This document shows, in pieces, positions 8,473 through 17,144 of a stretch of DNA of 64,000 bases (positions within the stretch are counted from its first letter, which is position 1; the number at the start of each line of letters is the position of its first letter). Source of the stretch: DAIQRJ01 sp963708795 (GTDB lineage: Bacteria > Actinomycetota > Actinomycetes > Propionibacteriales > DAIQRJ01); assembly GCA_963708795.1 (NCBI GenBank), contig CAVPUH010000007.1, forward strand, positions 248,001 through 312,000, read 5' to 3'. Position numbers and translations under genes: made by a program. The notes below the pieces were generated by a model. The model ran no database searches and was not told the origin of the DNA. It worked only from the letters and a program-made list of their open reading frames with translations.

Positions 8473-9399
8473 ATGCGGTTGATCCGGTTCACCCCGCGCT
8501 TCTGGTTCGCGCTGACCCTGCTCGTCCTGGTGTTGTTGCTCGCGTTCGTCGGTCCGCTCATCCACACGGTTGCTCCGAACGTCCAGGTCGGCGGGCTGTA
8601 CGACCCGCCGTCGGCGGCAGCACCCCTCGGCACGGACAACGTCGGCCATGACGTCCTGTCGCAGTTGATGCACGGGATGCGGGCATCCCTGGCGATCGGC
8701 CTCATGGCTGGCGTGATCGCCACCGTGCTCGGTGTCGTGATCGGGCTCGTCGCGGGCTTCGTCGGCGGCTCCACCGAGGAAGGCCTGATGGGTATCACCA
8801 ACGTGGCGCTGGCGATCCCGTCGATCGTCGTCCTCATCCTCATCTCGATCGCGCTGAACTCGCGATCGCTCCTGACCATGGCGTTCGTCATCGGGATCAC
8901 CTCGTGGCCGTGGACCGCTCGCGCCGTGCGTGCCCAGGCCAGCAGCGTCAGCACGCGCGAACACATCGACGTAGCCCGGCTCTCCGGTGCGAAGACGACG
9001 AGCCTCGTCCTCTTCGACGTCCTGCCCTACATCCTCAGCTACATCGCCATGGCGTTCGTGCTCCAGGTCGCCGGGGCGATCCTCGCCGAGGCCGGCCTGT
9101 CGATCCTCGGCCTCGGGCCCTCGGATGCGGTGAGCCTCGGGACCGTCCTGCACTACGCGCTCGTGTGGGAGTCGGTCCGTACCGGCGCCTGGTGGGCCTT
9201 CATCCCGCCGACGATCATCCTCACCGTCATCGCGTTCAGCCTGCTGCTGCTGCAGTCCAGCCTCGACGAGGTGTTCAATCCGCGGCTGCGGGGCGGGCGG
9301 GCCTCGAAGACGCCCCGGGCCGGGATGCTGGCGCTGGAGGAGGTGGCGGTGCGCGACGTCGACCCGAACACCGCCGAGTCCGAGCGGGAGATGGTATGA
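8473..9399 (+). CDS. ABC transporter permease (OppC/DppC family)
   Basis: Second permease, 308 residues. The N-terminal helix and the extracytoplasmic HPLGTDNVGHDV-type motif (here APLGTDNVGHDVLSQLMHG, about residues 52-70) mark the OppC family. The EAA loop is SGAKTTSLVLFDVLPYI near residues 175-191. ATG at 8473 follows a weak AGGAG-like site. The stop overlaps the next start as ATGA at 9396-9399, showing translational coupling to the ATPase gene. Confidence 0.92.
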   Translation: MRLIRFTPRFWFALTLLVLVLLLAFVGPLIHTVAPNVQVGGLYDPPSAAAPLGTDNVGHDVLSQLMHGMRASLAIGLMAGVIATVLGVVIGLVAGFVGGSTEEGLMGITNVALAIPSIVVLILISIALNSRSLLTMAFVIGITSWPWTARAVRAQASSVSTREHIDVARLSGAKTTSLVLFDVLPYILSYIAMAFVLQVAGAILAEAGLSILGLGPSDAVSLGTVLHYALVWESVRTGAWWAFIPPTIILTVIAFSLLLLQSSLDEVFNPRLRGGRASKTPRAGMLALEEVAVRDVDPNTAESEREMV

Positions 9400-10442
9400 G
9401 CGTGCAGGCCTCGCTGCGGGACCGCGACCGGGCCGGCTCGGTGATCCCGCTCGTCTCGGCACGTCACCTGTCGGCGGCGTATGCGGGTCCCACCGGTGAC
9501 GTCGTCGCCTGCGACGACGTGTCCATCGACATCGCCGAGGGCGAGGTGCTCGGGGTGGCCGGCGAGTCCGGCTCGGGCAAGTCGACGCTCGGTGCGGTGC
9601 TCTCGCTGACGGCGCGTCCGCCCCTGCGGGTCACCGGGGGCGAGCTGGAGGTCGACGGCACCACGCAACCACTGGTCGGTGCGAACGCGCCGCCGCGGTC
9701 GTGGCGGGGTTCGGTGGTCTCGCTGCTGCCGCAGGGCGCGATGAACTCGCTCAGTCCGACACTGCGGATCCGCGACCTGGTGGTCGACGTGATGCGGGCC
9801 CACGACAAGTCGGTGAAGAAGAGCGAGGCCCTCGACCGCGCGAGCGACCGACTGAAGGCGCTCGACCTTCCGCCGCGTGCCCTCGACGCCTATCCGCACC
9901 AACTGTCCGGCGGCATGAAGCAGCGCGTGGTCACGGTGATCTCGACACTGCTGAACCCGCGGCTGCTGATCGCCGATGAGCCGACGTCGGCGCTGGACGT
10001 GTCGAGCCAGAAGGCGCTGATCGACATGCTGCTCCAGATGCTCGACCAGCGGATCATGTCCGGCGTCGTGTTCATCACCCACGACATCCCGGTGCTGCGA
10101 ACCGTGTCGGACCGGCTCGCCATCATGTACGCGGGCCGGATCGTGGAGGTCAACGACACGGACACCTTGGTCAACGCGCCGCGGCATCCCTACTCGGCCG
10201 CCCTGCTCAGCTCGGTGCTCGTGCCCGAACCGGCGTTGCGGCAGCGACGGGTGACCGGCATCCCGGGCTCGCCCCCGAACCTGGCCACGCCGCCGCCTGG
10301 TTGCCGATTCCACCCGCGCTGCCCCAAGGCGATGCCGGAGTGCACCACCGAGGAACCGCCGCAGGTCGGGAACGACCGCGACTTCTCGATGTGCTGGTGG
10401 GCCGAGCAGAACCCGGGACAGGCACTGGAGGTGGGGACATGA
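9396..10442 (+). CDS. ABC transporter ATPase (OppD/DppD family)
   Basis: ATPase of 348 residues. Walker A is GESGSGKST near residue 58, the signature is LSGGMKQR, Walker B is LLIADEPTSALD and the switch histidine is in FITHDIP. The C-terminus carries the oligopeptide-transporter extension with spaced cysteines (CRFHPRCPKAMPEC), typical of OppD/DppD. It is coupled to the genes on both sides by ATGA overlaps (9396-9399 and 10439-10442). Confidence 0.93.
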   Translation: MSVQASLRDRDRAGSVIPLVSARHLSAAYAGPTGDVVACDDVSIDIAEGEVLGVAGESGSGKSTLGAVLSLTARPPLRVTGGELEVDGTTQPLVGANAPPRSWRGSVVSLLPQGAMNSLSPTLRIRDLVVDVMRAHDKSVKKSEALDRASDRLKALDLPPRALDAYPHQLSGGMKQRVVTVISTLLNPRLLIADEPTSALDVSSQKALIDMLLQMLDQRIMSGVVFITHDIPVLRTVSDRLAIMYAGRIVEVNDTDTLVNAPRHPYSAALLSSVLVPEPALRQRRVTGIPGSPPNLATPPPGCRFHPRCPKAMPECTTEEPPQVGNDRDFSMCWWAEQNPGQALEVGT

Positions 10443-11296
10443 GCCTCACCCACACGCCGTCGTCCGAACCGGCAGCAGCCACAGCAGCCGCCGGGACGCC
10501 GCCGGCCGCATCTCCCGCGGTCCCGCTGCTGCGAGTCGATCGGGTCACCAAGGTGTTCGGGCGAGGGACCACGGCCGTCCGCGCCGTGCAGGACGTGAGC
10601 TTCGAACTCGGCCGGCAGGAGATCGTCACCGTCGTCGGCGAATCCGGATCGGGCAAGTCGACACTGGCTCGGCTGATCCTGCGATTGATGGCCGTGACCG
10701 ACGGGTCGATCGCCCTCGACGGCCGGGACGTGACCGACCTCAAGGCGCGCCAGCTGCAGAGCTACTGGCGGGAGGTGCAGGCGGTCTTCCAGGACCCGTT
10801 CTCCTCGTTCAACCAGTTCTTCACCGTCCGCCGGTTGCTCGCGCGATCGCAGGCGCTGCGGGAAGGCCGGGACAAGAAGAACGACGCGCTGGTGGTCGAG
10901 GAGGCGCTCGGCCACGTCGGACTCAAGCCCGAGGACGTGCTGGACAAGTACCCGCACCAACTCTCCGGCGGCCAGCGCCAGCGGGTCATGATCGCCCGCG
11001 CGTTGATGCTCTCGCCGAAGCTGCTGATCGCCGACGAGGCCACCTCGATGCTGGACGCGTCGCTGCGTGCGAACGTCCTCAACGTGCTGTCCGACCTCCG
11101 TCGCGACGTGGGGCTCACCGTGCTGTTCATCACCCACGACATCGGCCAGGCGTGCTACATCAGCGACCGCGTGCTGGTGATGAGCAACGGCTCGATGGTC
11201 GAGCAGGGTGACGCCGAGCAGGTCATCTTCAGCCCGACGCATCCGTACACGCAGAAGCTGCTGGAGGACGTCCCGAAGCTGCACGAGGGTTATTGA
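10439..11296 (+). CDS. ABC transporter ATPase (OppF/DppF family)
   Basis: Second ATPase of the importer, 285 residues. An Ala/Pro-rich leader of about 30 residues precedes the nucleotide domain. Walker A is GESGSGKST, the signature LSGGQRQR, Walker B LLIADEATSMLDAS and the switch HD in FITHDIG. It lacks the C-terminal cysteine extension of its partner. It is the last gene of the operon; HisC follows after 59 bp on the same strand, with a possible stem in GGCCCGGTAGCCCGGGCT just after the stop. Confidence 0.92.
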   Translation: MSLTHTPSSEPAAATAAAGTPPAASPAVPLLRVDRVTKVFGRGTTAVRAVQDVSFELGRQEIVTVVGESGSGKSTLARLILRLMAVTDGSIALDGRDVTDLKARQLQSYWREVQAVFQDPFSSFNQFFTVRRLLARSQALREGRDKKNDALVVEEALGHVGLKPEDVLDKYPHQLSGGQRQRVMIARALMLSPKLLIADEATSMLDASLRANVLNVLSDLRRDVGLTVLFITHDIGQACYISDRVLVMSNGSMVEQGDAEQVIFSPTHPYTQKLLEDVPKLHEGY

Positions 11297-11355
11297 GCAC
11301 GCGGCCCGGTAGCCCGGGCTGCCGCTGCTCACCGCCCCGCCTAGGGTTGCCGGTC

Positions 11356-12439
11356 ATGACCCGCTCGCCCCGTGCCCGCGCGATCCTCGACTCGATCCCG
11401 GCCTACACCCCCGGTCGGTCCGCCGCCGGGTCGGCCGCGACGTACGGAGCCGGCGAAGCTGTCGAGCAACGAGCTGCCGTTCCCGACCACGCCCGCTGTG
11501 GTCGAGTCCGTCACGCTGGCCGCCGGGTCCCTCAACCGCTACCCCGACGGCACCGCAGCCGTGCTCGTCGAGACGCTCGCCGCTCGTCACGGCGTGCAGC
11601 CCGAGCAGGTCGTCACCGCCACCGGATCGGTCGCCGCGCTCTATCACCTGCTCCAGGCGTTCTGCGATCCGGGCGACGAGGTGGTCTACGCCTGGCGGTC
11701 GTTCGAGGCCTACCCGATCGCCGTGACGATCCCGGGCGCCGTGGCCGTGACGATCGACGTGGACGCCGACGACCGGCACGACGTCGACGCCATCGCCCGA
11801 GCCGTCACCGACCGGACGAAGGTCGTGCTGGTCTGCTCGCCCAACAACCCCACCGGCCCGGTCGTGACGGCCACCGAGCTCGACCGTCTGGTGGCCGCCG
11901 TCCCCCCGCACGTCCTCCTCGTCGTGGACGAGGCGTACATCGAGTTCGTCACCGATCCGGCCGCCGCCGACGGCCTGGCCGTGCTCGCCGGGCATCCGAA
12001 CGTCGTCGTCCTCCGCACCCTGTCGAAGGCGTGGGGTCTGGCCGGTGCGCGGGTCGGATACCTGATCGCCGACGCCGAGGTGGCGGCCGCCGTCCGGAAG
12101 GTCGGCATCCCGTTCGGGGTCAGCAGCCTCGCCCAGGCGGCGGCGCTCGCCACGCTCGCCGACGAGACCGGCATGCGGGCCAGGGTCGCCGACGTCGTCG
12201 CCGAGCGCGAGCGGGTCCTACCTCGGGTCCGCGCCCTCGGGCTGCCCGTCCCGGCGAGCCAGGCGAACTTCTACTGGCTGCCCGTCGGGGACCGCGCACT
12301 GGACCTGGCCGCGCACCTCGACGCCGGCGGTGTGATCGCCCGGCCGTTCGCCGGCTTCGGCGTGAGGGTCAGTATCGGCTCGCCCGAGGAGAACGATCGG
12401 GCGCTGGCCGCCCTCGCGACGTGGCCGAAAGGCCCCTGA
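11356..12439 (+). CDS. hisC: histidinol-phosphate aminotransferase, one frameshift
   Basis: PLP-dependent aminotransferase converting imidazole acetol-phosphate and glutamate to histidinol phosphate; related HisC proteins also use aromatic amino acids. About 360 residues after repair. The N-terminus (MTRSPRARAILDSIPAYTPG) begins at ATG 11356, and after one extra G at 11446-11447 continues as KLSSNELPFPTTPAV. The PLP lysine sits in RTLSKAWGLAGARVGY and the CSPNNPTGPV motif is intact. The downstream ATG at 11372 used without repair would remove the true N-terminus. No other his genes are nearby, which is common for the second, aromatic-type HisC of actinobacteria. Confidence 0.88.
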
Positions 12440-12555
12440 GCCGCTCTCGAATCGGACCAGATCTCGCCCAGAGTGTCGGGATCGTCACGCATCCAAGCTG
12501 TGCGGAGGGAATGGGGCTGACGAACGGGCCGTTGTGTGGAAGAATCGTTCGCAAA

Positions 12556-12581
12556 GCTAATGACCCTCGCTAACGACCCTC
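12556..12581. repeat. tandem 13-bp repeat upstream of ABC exporter
   Basis: Two head-to-tail copies, GCTAATGACCCTC and GCTAACGACCCTC, differing at one base. They sit 86-111 bp upstream of the exporter start, where an activator or repressor could bind. Function is inferred only from position. Confidence 0.4.
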
Positions 12582-12666
12582 CCAGCACCCCTGCGCAGGA
12601 GCCAGTCCGCGATGTCATGGAAACCGATTGCCACGCCCACCGGCGGAGAGCGAGACCTACAGCTCG

Positions 12667-14607
12667 ATGAGTACCCGTACCGATGAATCCCTGCTGACCC
12701 CGCACGTCCCCACGAACTCGAACACCTCGATCGACCTCCCGTCCTCGACCCCCGGCACCTCGCTGGTCGAGGTCGGCACCGCGCCGCCCACCTTCGACCA
12801 CGCGCACATCACCCCCGGTCCGGAGAACGGCGGCCGCTCGTTCGGACGCATGACCGCCCTGCTGCGGATGCGGCGCTACCTGTACCCGTACAAGAAGCAG
12901 CTGGCGATCATGTTCTCCGCCGCGATCCTCGGCACCCTCGCGAGCATCACGGTCCCGCTCGTGACGAAGGCCGTCATCGACGGCCCGATCGCCGACGGCG
13001 ACCAGAGCGCGCTCTGGCCCCTCGGCCTGCTCGCGCTCGCCCTCGGCATCATCGAGGCGTTCCTGATGTTCGTGCGGCGCTGGACCCAGAGCAAGGCCGT
13101 GCTCGGTCTCGAGACCCAGATCCGCGACGACCTCTACGCCCACCTGCAGGAGCTCCCGATGAGCTTCCACAGCCGGTGGCAGAGCGGTCAGCTGCTGTCC
13201 CGCGTGACCACCGACCTGTCGGTCATCCGCAGGTTCCTCGGGTTCGGCATCGTGTTCCTCGTCACGAACATCATCCAGGTGACCATCGTCACGGTGCTCC
13301 TGCTGCACATGTACTGGCCGCTCGGCGTGGTTGTGCTGCTGTCGAACCTGCCGATCATCTGGGCGTCGAAGAACTTCCACCACAACTACATCAAGGTGTC
13401 CCGCCAGGTGCAGGACCAGCAGGGCGACCTCGCCACCCTCATCGAAGAAGCAGCAGTCGGCATCCGGGTGGCCAAGTCGTTCGGCCGGCGAGAGTACCTC
13501 TACGACGGCTACGACAAGGCGTCCCAGCAGGTGCGGGAGACGTCGATGGTCAAGGTCCGCATGTCCGCACGCTTCTGGACACTGCTCGGCTTCGTGCCGA
13601 ACATGACCCTGGTCGTCGTGATGCTGGCCGGGGCCATCGCCGCCGGCCGGGGACACATCACCCTCGGTGCGCTCGTCGCGTTCATGACCCTGATGCTCCA
13701 GCTGGTCTGGCCCATCCAGTCGATGGGACAGATCCTCGCCATGGCGCAGGAGTCGATGACCGCCGCCGAGCGGGTCATGGAGGTCTTCGACACCGAGCCC
13801 GCCATCACCGGGGGCACGAAGGAACTGCGCAGCCCGACCGGTCTGCTCAAGTTCGAGGGCGTCTCGTTCCGCTTCCCCGACGCCGACGTCGACACCCTCA
13901 CGGACCTCTGGCTCGACGTGCTGCCGGGCGAGACCGTGGCCGTCGTCGGAGCCACCGGCTCCGGGAAGACCACGCTCACCTCGCTCGTCCCGCGCCTGCA
14001 GGACATCCGCCGGGGCCGCATCACCATCGACGGGGTCGACATCCGTGAGCTCACGCTGTCGAACCTGCGCGGCATCGTCGCGACCGCGTTCGAGGACCCG
14101 ACGCTGTTCTCCATGAGCGTGCGCGAGAACCTGACGCTCGGTCGCAGCGACGCCACCGACGACGAGGTCCGCGAGGCCCTCGAGGTCGCGCAGGCCACGT
14201 TCGCCTACGAGCTGCCGTGGGGCCTCGACACCAGGGTCGGCGAGCAGGGGCTGTCGCTGTCGGGCGGCCAGCGTCAGCGGCTCGCCCTGGCCCGGGCGGT
14301 CGTCGCCCGGCCGAAGATCCTGGTGCTGGACGACACGATGTCCGCGCTGGACGTCGAGACCGAAGCGCTCGTCGAGGCGGCGCTGGGCAAGGTGCTCGAG
14401 CAGGCGACCGGCATCATCGTCGCGCACCGGGCCTCGACCGTGCTCCTCGCGGACAAGGTCGCGCTCCTCCAGCACGGCACCATCACCCACGTCGGCGAGC
14501 ACCACGAACTGCTCGCCACCGTCCCGGCCTACCGCGAGCTGCTCGCAGCCGACATGGACGGCGCGACCGCCGACGACATCGACGACCTGGAAGGGGTGCG
14601 GGCATGA
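12667..14607 (+). CDS. ABC exporter half-transporter, degenerate catalytic site
   Basis: Fused membrane-ATPase protein of about 646 residues: six helices (about residues 75-360) then a nucleotide domain. Walker A is GATGSGKTT, the signature LSGGQRQR. Walker B reads ILVLDDTMS, with Asp where the catalytic Glu normally stands, so this half likely forms the non-hydrolysing site of a heterodimer. The start at 12667 (MSTRTDES) is preferred; an upstream in-frame ATG at 12628 adds 13 unlikely residues. Its stop overlaps the next start (ATGA, 14604-14607). Substrates are probably drugs or lipids, as for BmrC/TM287-type exporters. Confidence 0.9.
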   Translation: MSTRTDESLLTPHVPTNSNTSIDLPSSTPGTSLVEVGTAPPTFDHAHITPGPENGGRSFGRMTALLRMRRYLYPYKKQLAIMFSAAILGTLASITVPLVTKAVIDGPIADGDQSALWPLGLLALALGIIEAFLMFVRRWTQSKAVLGLETQIRDDLYAHLQELPMSFHSRWQSGQLLSRVTTDLSVIRRFLGFGIVFLVTNIIQVTIVTVLLLHMYWPLGVVVLLSNLPIIWASKNFHHNYIKVSRQVQDQQGDLATLIEEAAVGIRVAKSFGRREYLYDGYDKASQQVRETSMVKVRMSARFWTLLGFVPNMTLVVVMLAGAIAAGRGHITLGALVAFMTLMLQLVWPIQSMGQILAMAQESMTAAERVMEVFDTEPAITGGTKELRSPTGLLKFEGVSFRFPDADVDTLTDLWLDVLPGETVAVVGATGSGKTTLTSLVPRLQDIRRGRITIDGVDIRELTLSNLRGIVATAFEDPTLFSMSVRENLTLGRSDATDDEVREALEVAQATFAYELPWGLDTRVGEQGLSLSGGQRQRLALARAVVARPKILVLDDTMSALDVETEALVEAALGKVLEQATGIIVAHRASTVLLADKVALLQHGTITHVGEHHELLATVPAYRELLAADMDGATADDIDDLEGVRA

Positions 14608-16580
14608 CGTTCTCCCTGACCCGGAACCGCCGGGCCGACCACGGCCCGGACGATCCCGACACGCGACAGAGCGACGAGCGCATCGAGGAGCTCGATCACG
14701 AACTCGCCGAGCAGCCCGACGAGGCGAAGCAGGACGAGGTCGCCGAAGCCCAGACCGATCACGGCACGGAATACGACTGGCGTGGTGTCGGCGGCGAGAA
14801 CCGCGACGACATCCCGACCAAGGCGACGCTCATGCTGCGGGAGCGTTCCCGCCGGCTGCTCGGCGACCTGCTCCGCCCGTACCACAAGCTGATCGCCCTG
14901 CTCGTGGTCGTCGTGGTGCTCGAGAACAGCGCCCGGCTCGCGATCCCCTACCTGGTGAAGGTCGGGATCGACTCCGGGATCCCGCCGCTGATCGCCAACC
15001 AGGGTGTGAAGAACCTCGTCGAGGTCGTCATCGCTCTCGCGTTCTGCGCGGTCGTGCAGGCACTCGCGCGGGTGACGTTCCTGCAGCTGTCCGGAAAGAT
15101 CGGCCAGGACATCCTGCTCGTGCTGCGCCAGCGGGTGTTCAACCACTTCCAGAAGCTGTCGCTCGCCTTCCACGAGAAGTACACGTCCGGCCGCGTCATC
15201 AGTCGCCAGACCTCGGATGTCGACGCGATCTACGAACTCCTGTCCAACGGGTTCGACGGCCTGGTGAGCGCGCTGCTGACACTCGTCGGCACGTCGATCC
15301 TGCTGCTCGTCCTCGACGTCCGGCTCGGCCTGGTCGCGCTGATCTCGTTCCCGATCCTGCTGGTGCTCACGGTCTGGTTCCGCCGCAACGCGACCCGGGT
15401 CTACCGCAAGACGCGGGAGACCGTCGCCGCGGTCATCGTCCACTTCGTCGAGTCGATGCAGGGGATCAAGGCGGTCGAGGCGTTCCGTCGGGAGCCCCGC
15501 AACGCGGAGATCTTCGCGACCGTGAACGACGACTACCGGGCCGCCAACCTCGAGTCGATGCGGCTCGTGGCGATCTTCATGCCATCGATCAAGCTGGTCG
15601 GCAACATCACGATCGCGGTGGTGCTGTTCTTCGGCGGCTACCTGGCCTTCCACGGCAGCGTGACCGTCGGTGTGCTGGCCGCGTTCCTGCTCTACCTGCG
15701 CCAGTTCTTCGAGCCGCTGCAGGACATCAGCCAGTTCTACAACACCTTCCAGTCCGCGAGCGCAGCGCTGGAGAAGCTCTCCGGCGTGCTCGAGGAGGAG
15801 CCGACGGTCCGCGAGCCGGTACACCCGGTCGACCTCGGCCGCGCCCACGGTGAGCTGACCTTCGACCAGACCGCGTTCTCCTACATCCCCGAGAAGGCCG
15901 TCCTGCCGGCGCTCGACCTGGAGATCCCGGCCGGTCAGACGGTCGCGGTCGTCGGTGCGACCGGAGCCGGCAAGACGACGCTGGCCAAGCTGGTCTCGCG
16001 GTTCTACGACCCGACCTCGGGTTCGGTGGCCCTCGACGGCGTCGACCTGCGTCAGCTCGACGAGGCCACGCTTCGCCGGAACGTCGTCATGGTGACCCAG
16101 GAGAACTTCCTGTTCAGCGGGTCCGTCGCGGACAACATCCGCTTCGGTCGGCCCGACGCCAGCCAGGAGGAGATCGAGCACGCCGCCCGGGCGATCGGCG
16201 CGCACGCGTTCATCATGGAACTGCCCTACGGCTATGACACGCAGGTGTCGAAGCGTGGTGGGCGGCTCTCGGCCGGCCAGCGTCAGCTGGTGGCGTTCGC
16301 CCGGGCGTTCCTCGCCGACCCCGCGGTGCTGATCCTCGACGAGGCGACGTCCTCGCTGGATGTGCCGAGCGAGCGGCTGGTCCAGCGCGCGCTGCGGACG
16401 ATCCTGTCCGAGCGGACGGCGATCATCATCGCCCACCGGCTCTCGACCGTGGAGATCGCCGACCGGGTGCTCGTGATGGAGCAGGGCCGGATCATCGAGG
16501 ACGGCTCGCCCAAGGAGCTCATCTCCGATCACGGCCGGTACGCCGACCTGCACCAGGCCTGGGAGGAGTCGCTCGCCTGA
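14604..16580 (+). CDS. ABC exporter half-transporter, catalytic partner
   Basis: Second half of the heterodimeric exporter, 658 residues. A charged, Asp/Glu-rich cytoplasmic tail of about 75 residues precedes six helices and the nucleotide domain. Walker A is GATGAGKTT, Walker B LILDEATSSLD with the catalytic Glu present, and the signature is altered to LSAGQRQ. A canonical Walker B here and a degenerate one in the partner is the pattern of asymmetric exporters. It is translationally coupled to the partner and closed by a strong hairpin at 16607-16651. Confidence 0.92.
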   Translation: MTFSLTRNRRADHGPDDPDTRQSDERIEELDHELAEQPDEAKQDEVAEAQTDHGTEYDWRGVGGENRDDIPTKATLMLRERSRRLLGDLLRPYHKLIALLVVVVVLENSARLAIPYLVKVGIDSGIPPLIANQGVKNLVEVVIALAFCAVVQALARVTFLQLSGKIGQDILLVLRQRVFNHFQKLSLAFHEKYTSGRVISRQTSDVDAIYELLSNGFDGLVSALLTLVGTSILLLVLDVRLGLVALISFPILLVLTVWFRRNATRVYRKTRETVAAVIVHFVESMQGIKAVEAFRREPRNAEIFATVNDDYRAANLESMRLVAIFMPSIKLVGNITIAVVLFFGGYLAFHGSVTVGVLAAFLLYLRQFFEPLQDISQFYNTFQSASAALEKLSGVLEEEPTVREPVHPVDLGRAHGELTFDQTAFSYIPEKAVLPALDLEIPAGQTVAVVGATGAGKTTLAKLVSRFYDPTSGSVALDGVDLRQLDEATLRRNVVMVTQENFLFSGSVADNIRFGRPDASQEEIEHAARAIGAHAFIMELPYGYDTQVSKRGGRLSAGQRQLVAFARAFLADPAVLILDEATSSLDVPSERLVQRALRTILSERTAIIIAHRLSTVEIADRVLVMEQGRIIEDGSPKELISDHGRYADLHQAWEESLA

Positions 16581-16606
16581 GCGAGCCTGGCAGGTCTCAC
16601 CTCGAT

Positions 16607-16651
16607 CGACGACGCCCGCTTCTGCCCATCCGGCAGGAGCGGGCGTCGTCG
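16607..16651. terminator. 14-bp hairpin terminator after the ABC exporter
   Basis: CGACGACGCCCGCT (16607-16620) pairs perfectly with AGCGGGCGTCGTCG (16638-16651); the 17-nt loop contains a further GCC/GGC pair. It begins 27 bp past the stop. There is no U-run, as is usual in high-GC actinobacteria. Confidence 0.75.
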
Positions 16652-16683
16652 CGTTCGGGGGTGTGGTGAGGCGTGCGGGTGTT

Positions 16684-16723
16684 GTCAGGCGGATGGTGCG
16701 GTGGGGCGCACGCTTCGTCTGAC
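16684..16723. repeat. 40-nt palindromic intergenic repeat, copy B
   Basis: Identical to copy C (16745-16784); the identity even extends 3 bases to the left. Outer arms GTCAG and CTGAC pair at the ends, and inner arms GTGCG and CGCAC pair exactly. It shares its ends and the GGGCGCAC core with copy A at 3962-4001. Confidence 0.65.
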
Positions 16724-16744
16724 AGACGTGCTTCGTCGGTGGTT

Positions 16745-16784
16745 GTCAGGCGGATGGTGCGGTGGGGCGCACGCTTCGTCTGAC
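16745..16784. repeat. 40-nt palindromic intergenic repeat, copy C
   Basis: Direct copy of the element at 16684-16723, 61 bp downstream in the same orientation. The 21-nt spacer between them holds CAGACG and CTTCGTCGG, which look like pieces of the same unit. Confidence 0.65.
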
Positions 16785-16836
16785 CGACCGACGATGGGCG
16801 CCCGCCGGCCCGCCACCGGTCGGCAGCGGCGACGTC

Positions 16837-17057
16837 GGTAGCACCTCCGTTCCATCGGGTAGCACCGCGCATGCGTTGGTAGCACCGTCGACGCTGCTAC
16901 CGACGCAGCTTTGGTGCTACCGACGGCAAGTCCGTGCTACCGGCTGGGCGCGCCGCCAGCGGCGTGTGCGGGCCGTAGCACCGTTGCGGCCCTCGTATGG
17001 CTGTAGACGGTGCTACGAGAGGTCGGGCGCCCCTACCTACGTCGGCCGGTGCTACCG
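16837..17057. repeat. cluster of nine GTAGCAC/GTGCTAC cores
   Basis: Nine copies of a GGTAGCACC-like core in both orientations: 16837-16845, 16858-16867, 16878-16887, 16895-16901 (reverse, shortened), 16913-16921 (reverse), 16934-16941 (reverse), 16975-16982, 17009-17016 (reverse) and 17048-17056 (reverse). One further full core lies at 53483-53491. The block also holds the hairpin CTCGTA(16992-16997)/TACGAG(17014-17019) with loop TGGCTGTAGACGGTGC. This gene-free stretch from 16652 to 17144 has no convincing coding region. The cluster looks like repeated protein-binding sites or a degraded repeat family. Confidence 0.55.
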
Positions 17058-17144
17058 ACAGCCCGACACCCCGGCCCGGCCCGTCGAGGACACATCCGTC
17101 CACCCGAGCGACGCGCGCGCGCCCGTCCGGACACACTGTGCTCC

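Noticed and set aside
12271..14505. 744-codon minus-strand open frame opposite the first ABC exporter gene
   Set aside because: Rich in His, Gln and Arg with no domain, and fully antisense to an intact transporter.
14529..16553. 674-codon minus-strand open frame opposite the second exporter half
   Set aside because: Same composition bias as other antisense shadows; the sense gene is unambiguous.
16597..16885. Short minus-strand open frames with repeated CAPPHHPPDN-like segments
   Set aside because: The repeated peptide comes from the tandem 40-nt hairpin elements, not from a coding gene.
16652..17144. CRISPR array because of repeated cores
   Set aside because: Repeats are only 7-10 bp, in both orientations, with irregular spacing, and no cas gene is nearby.
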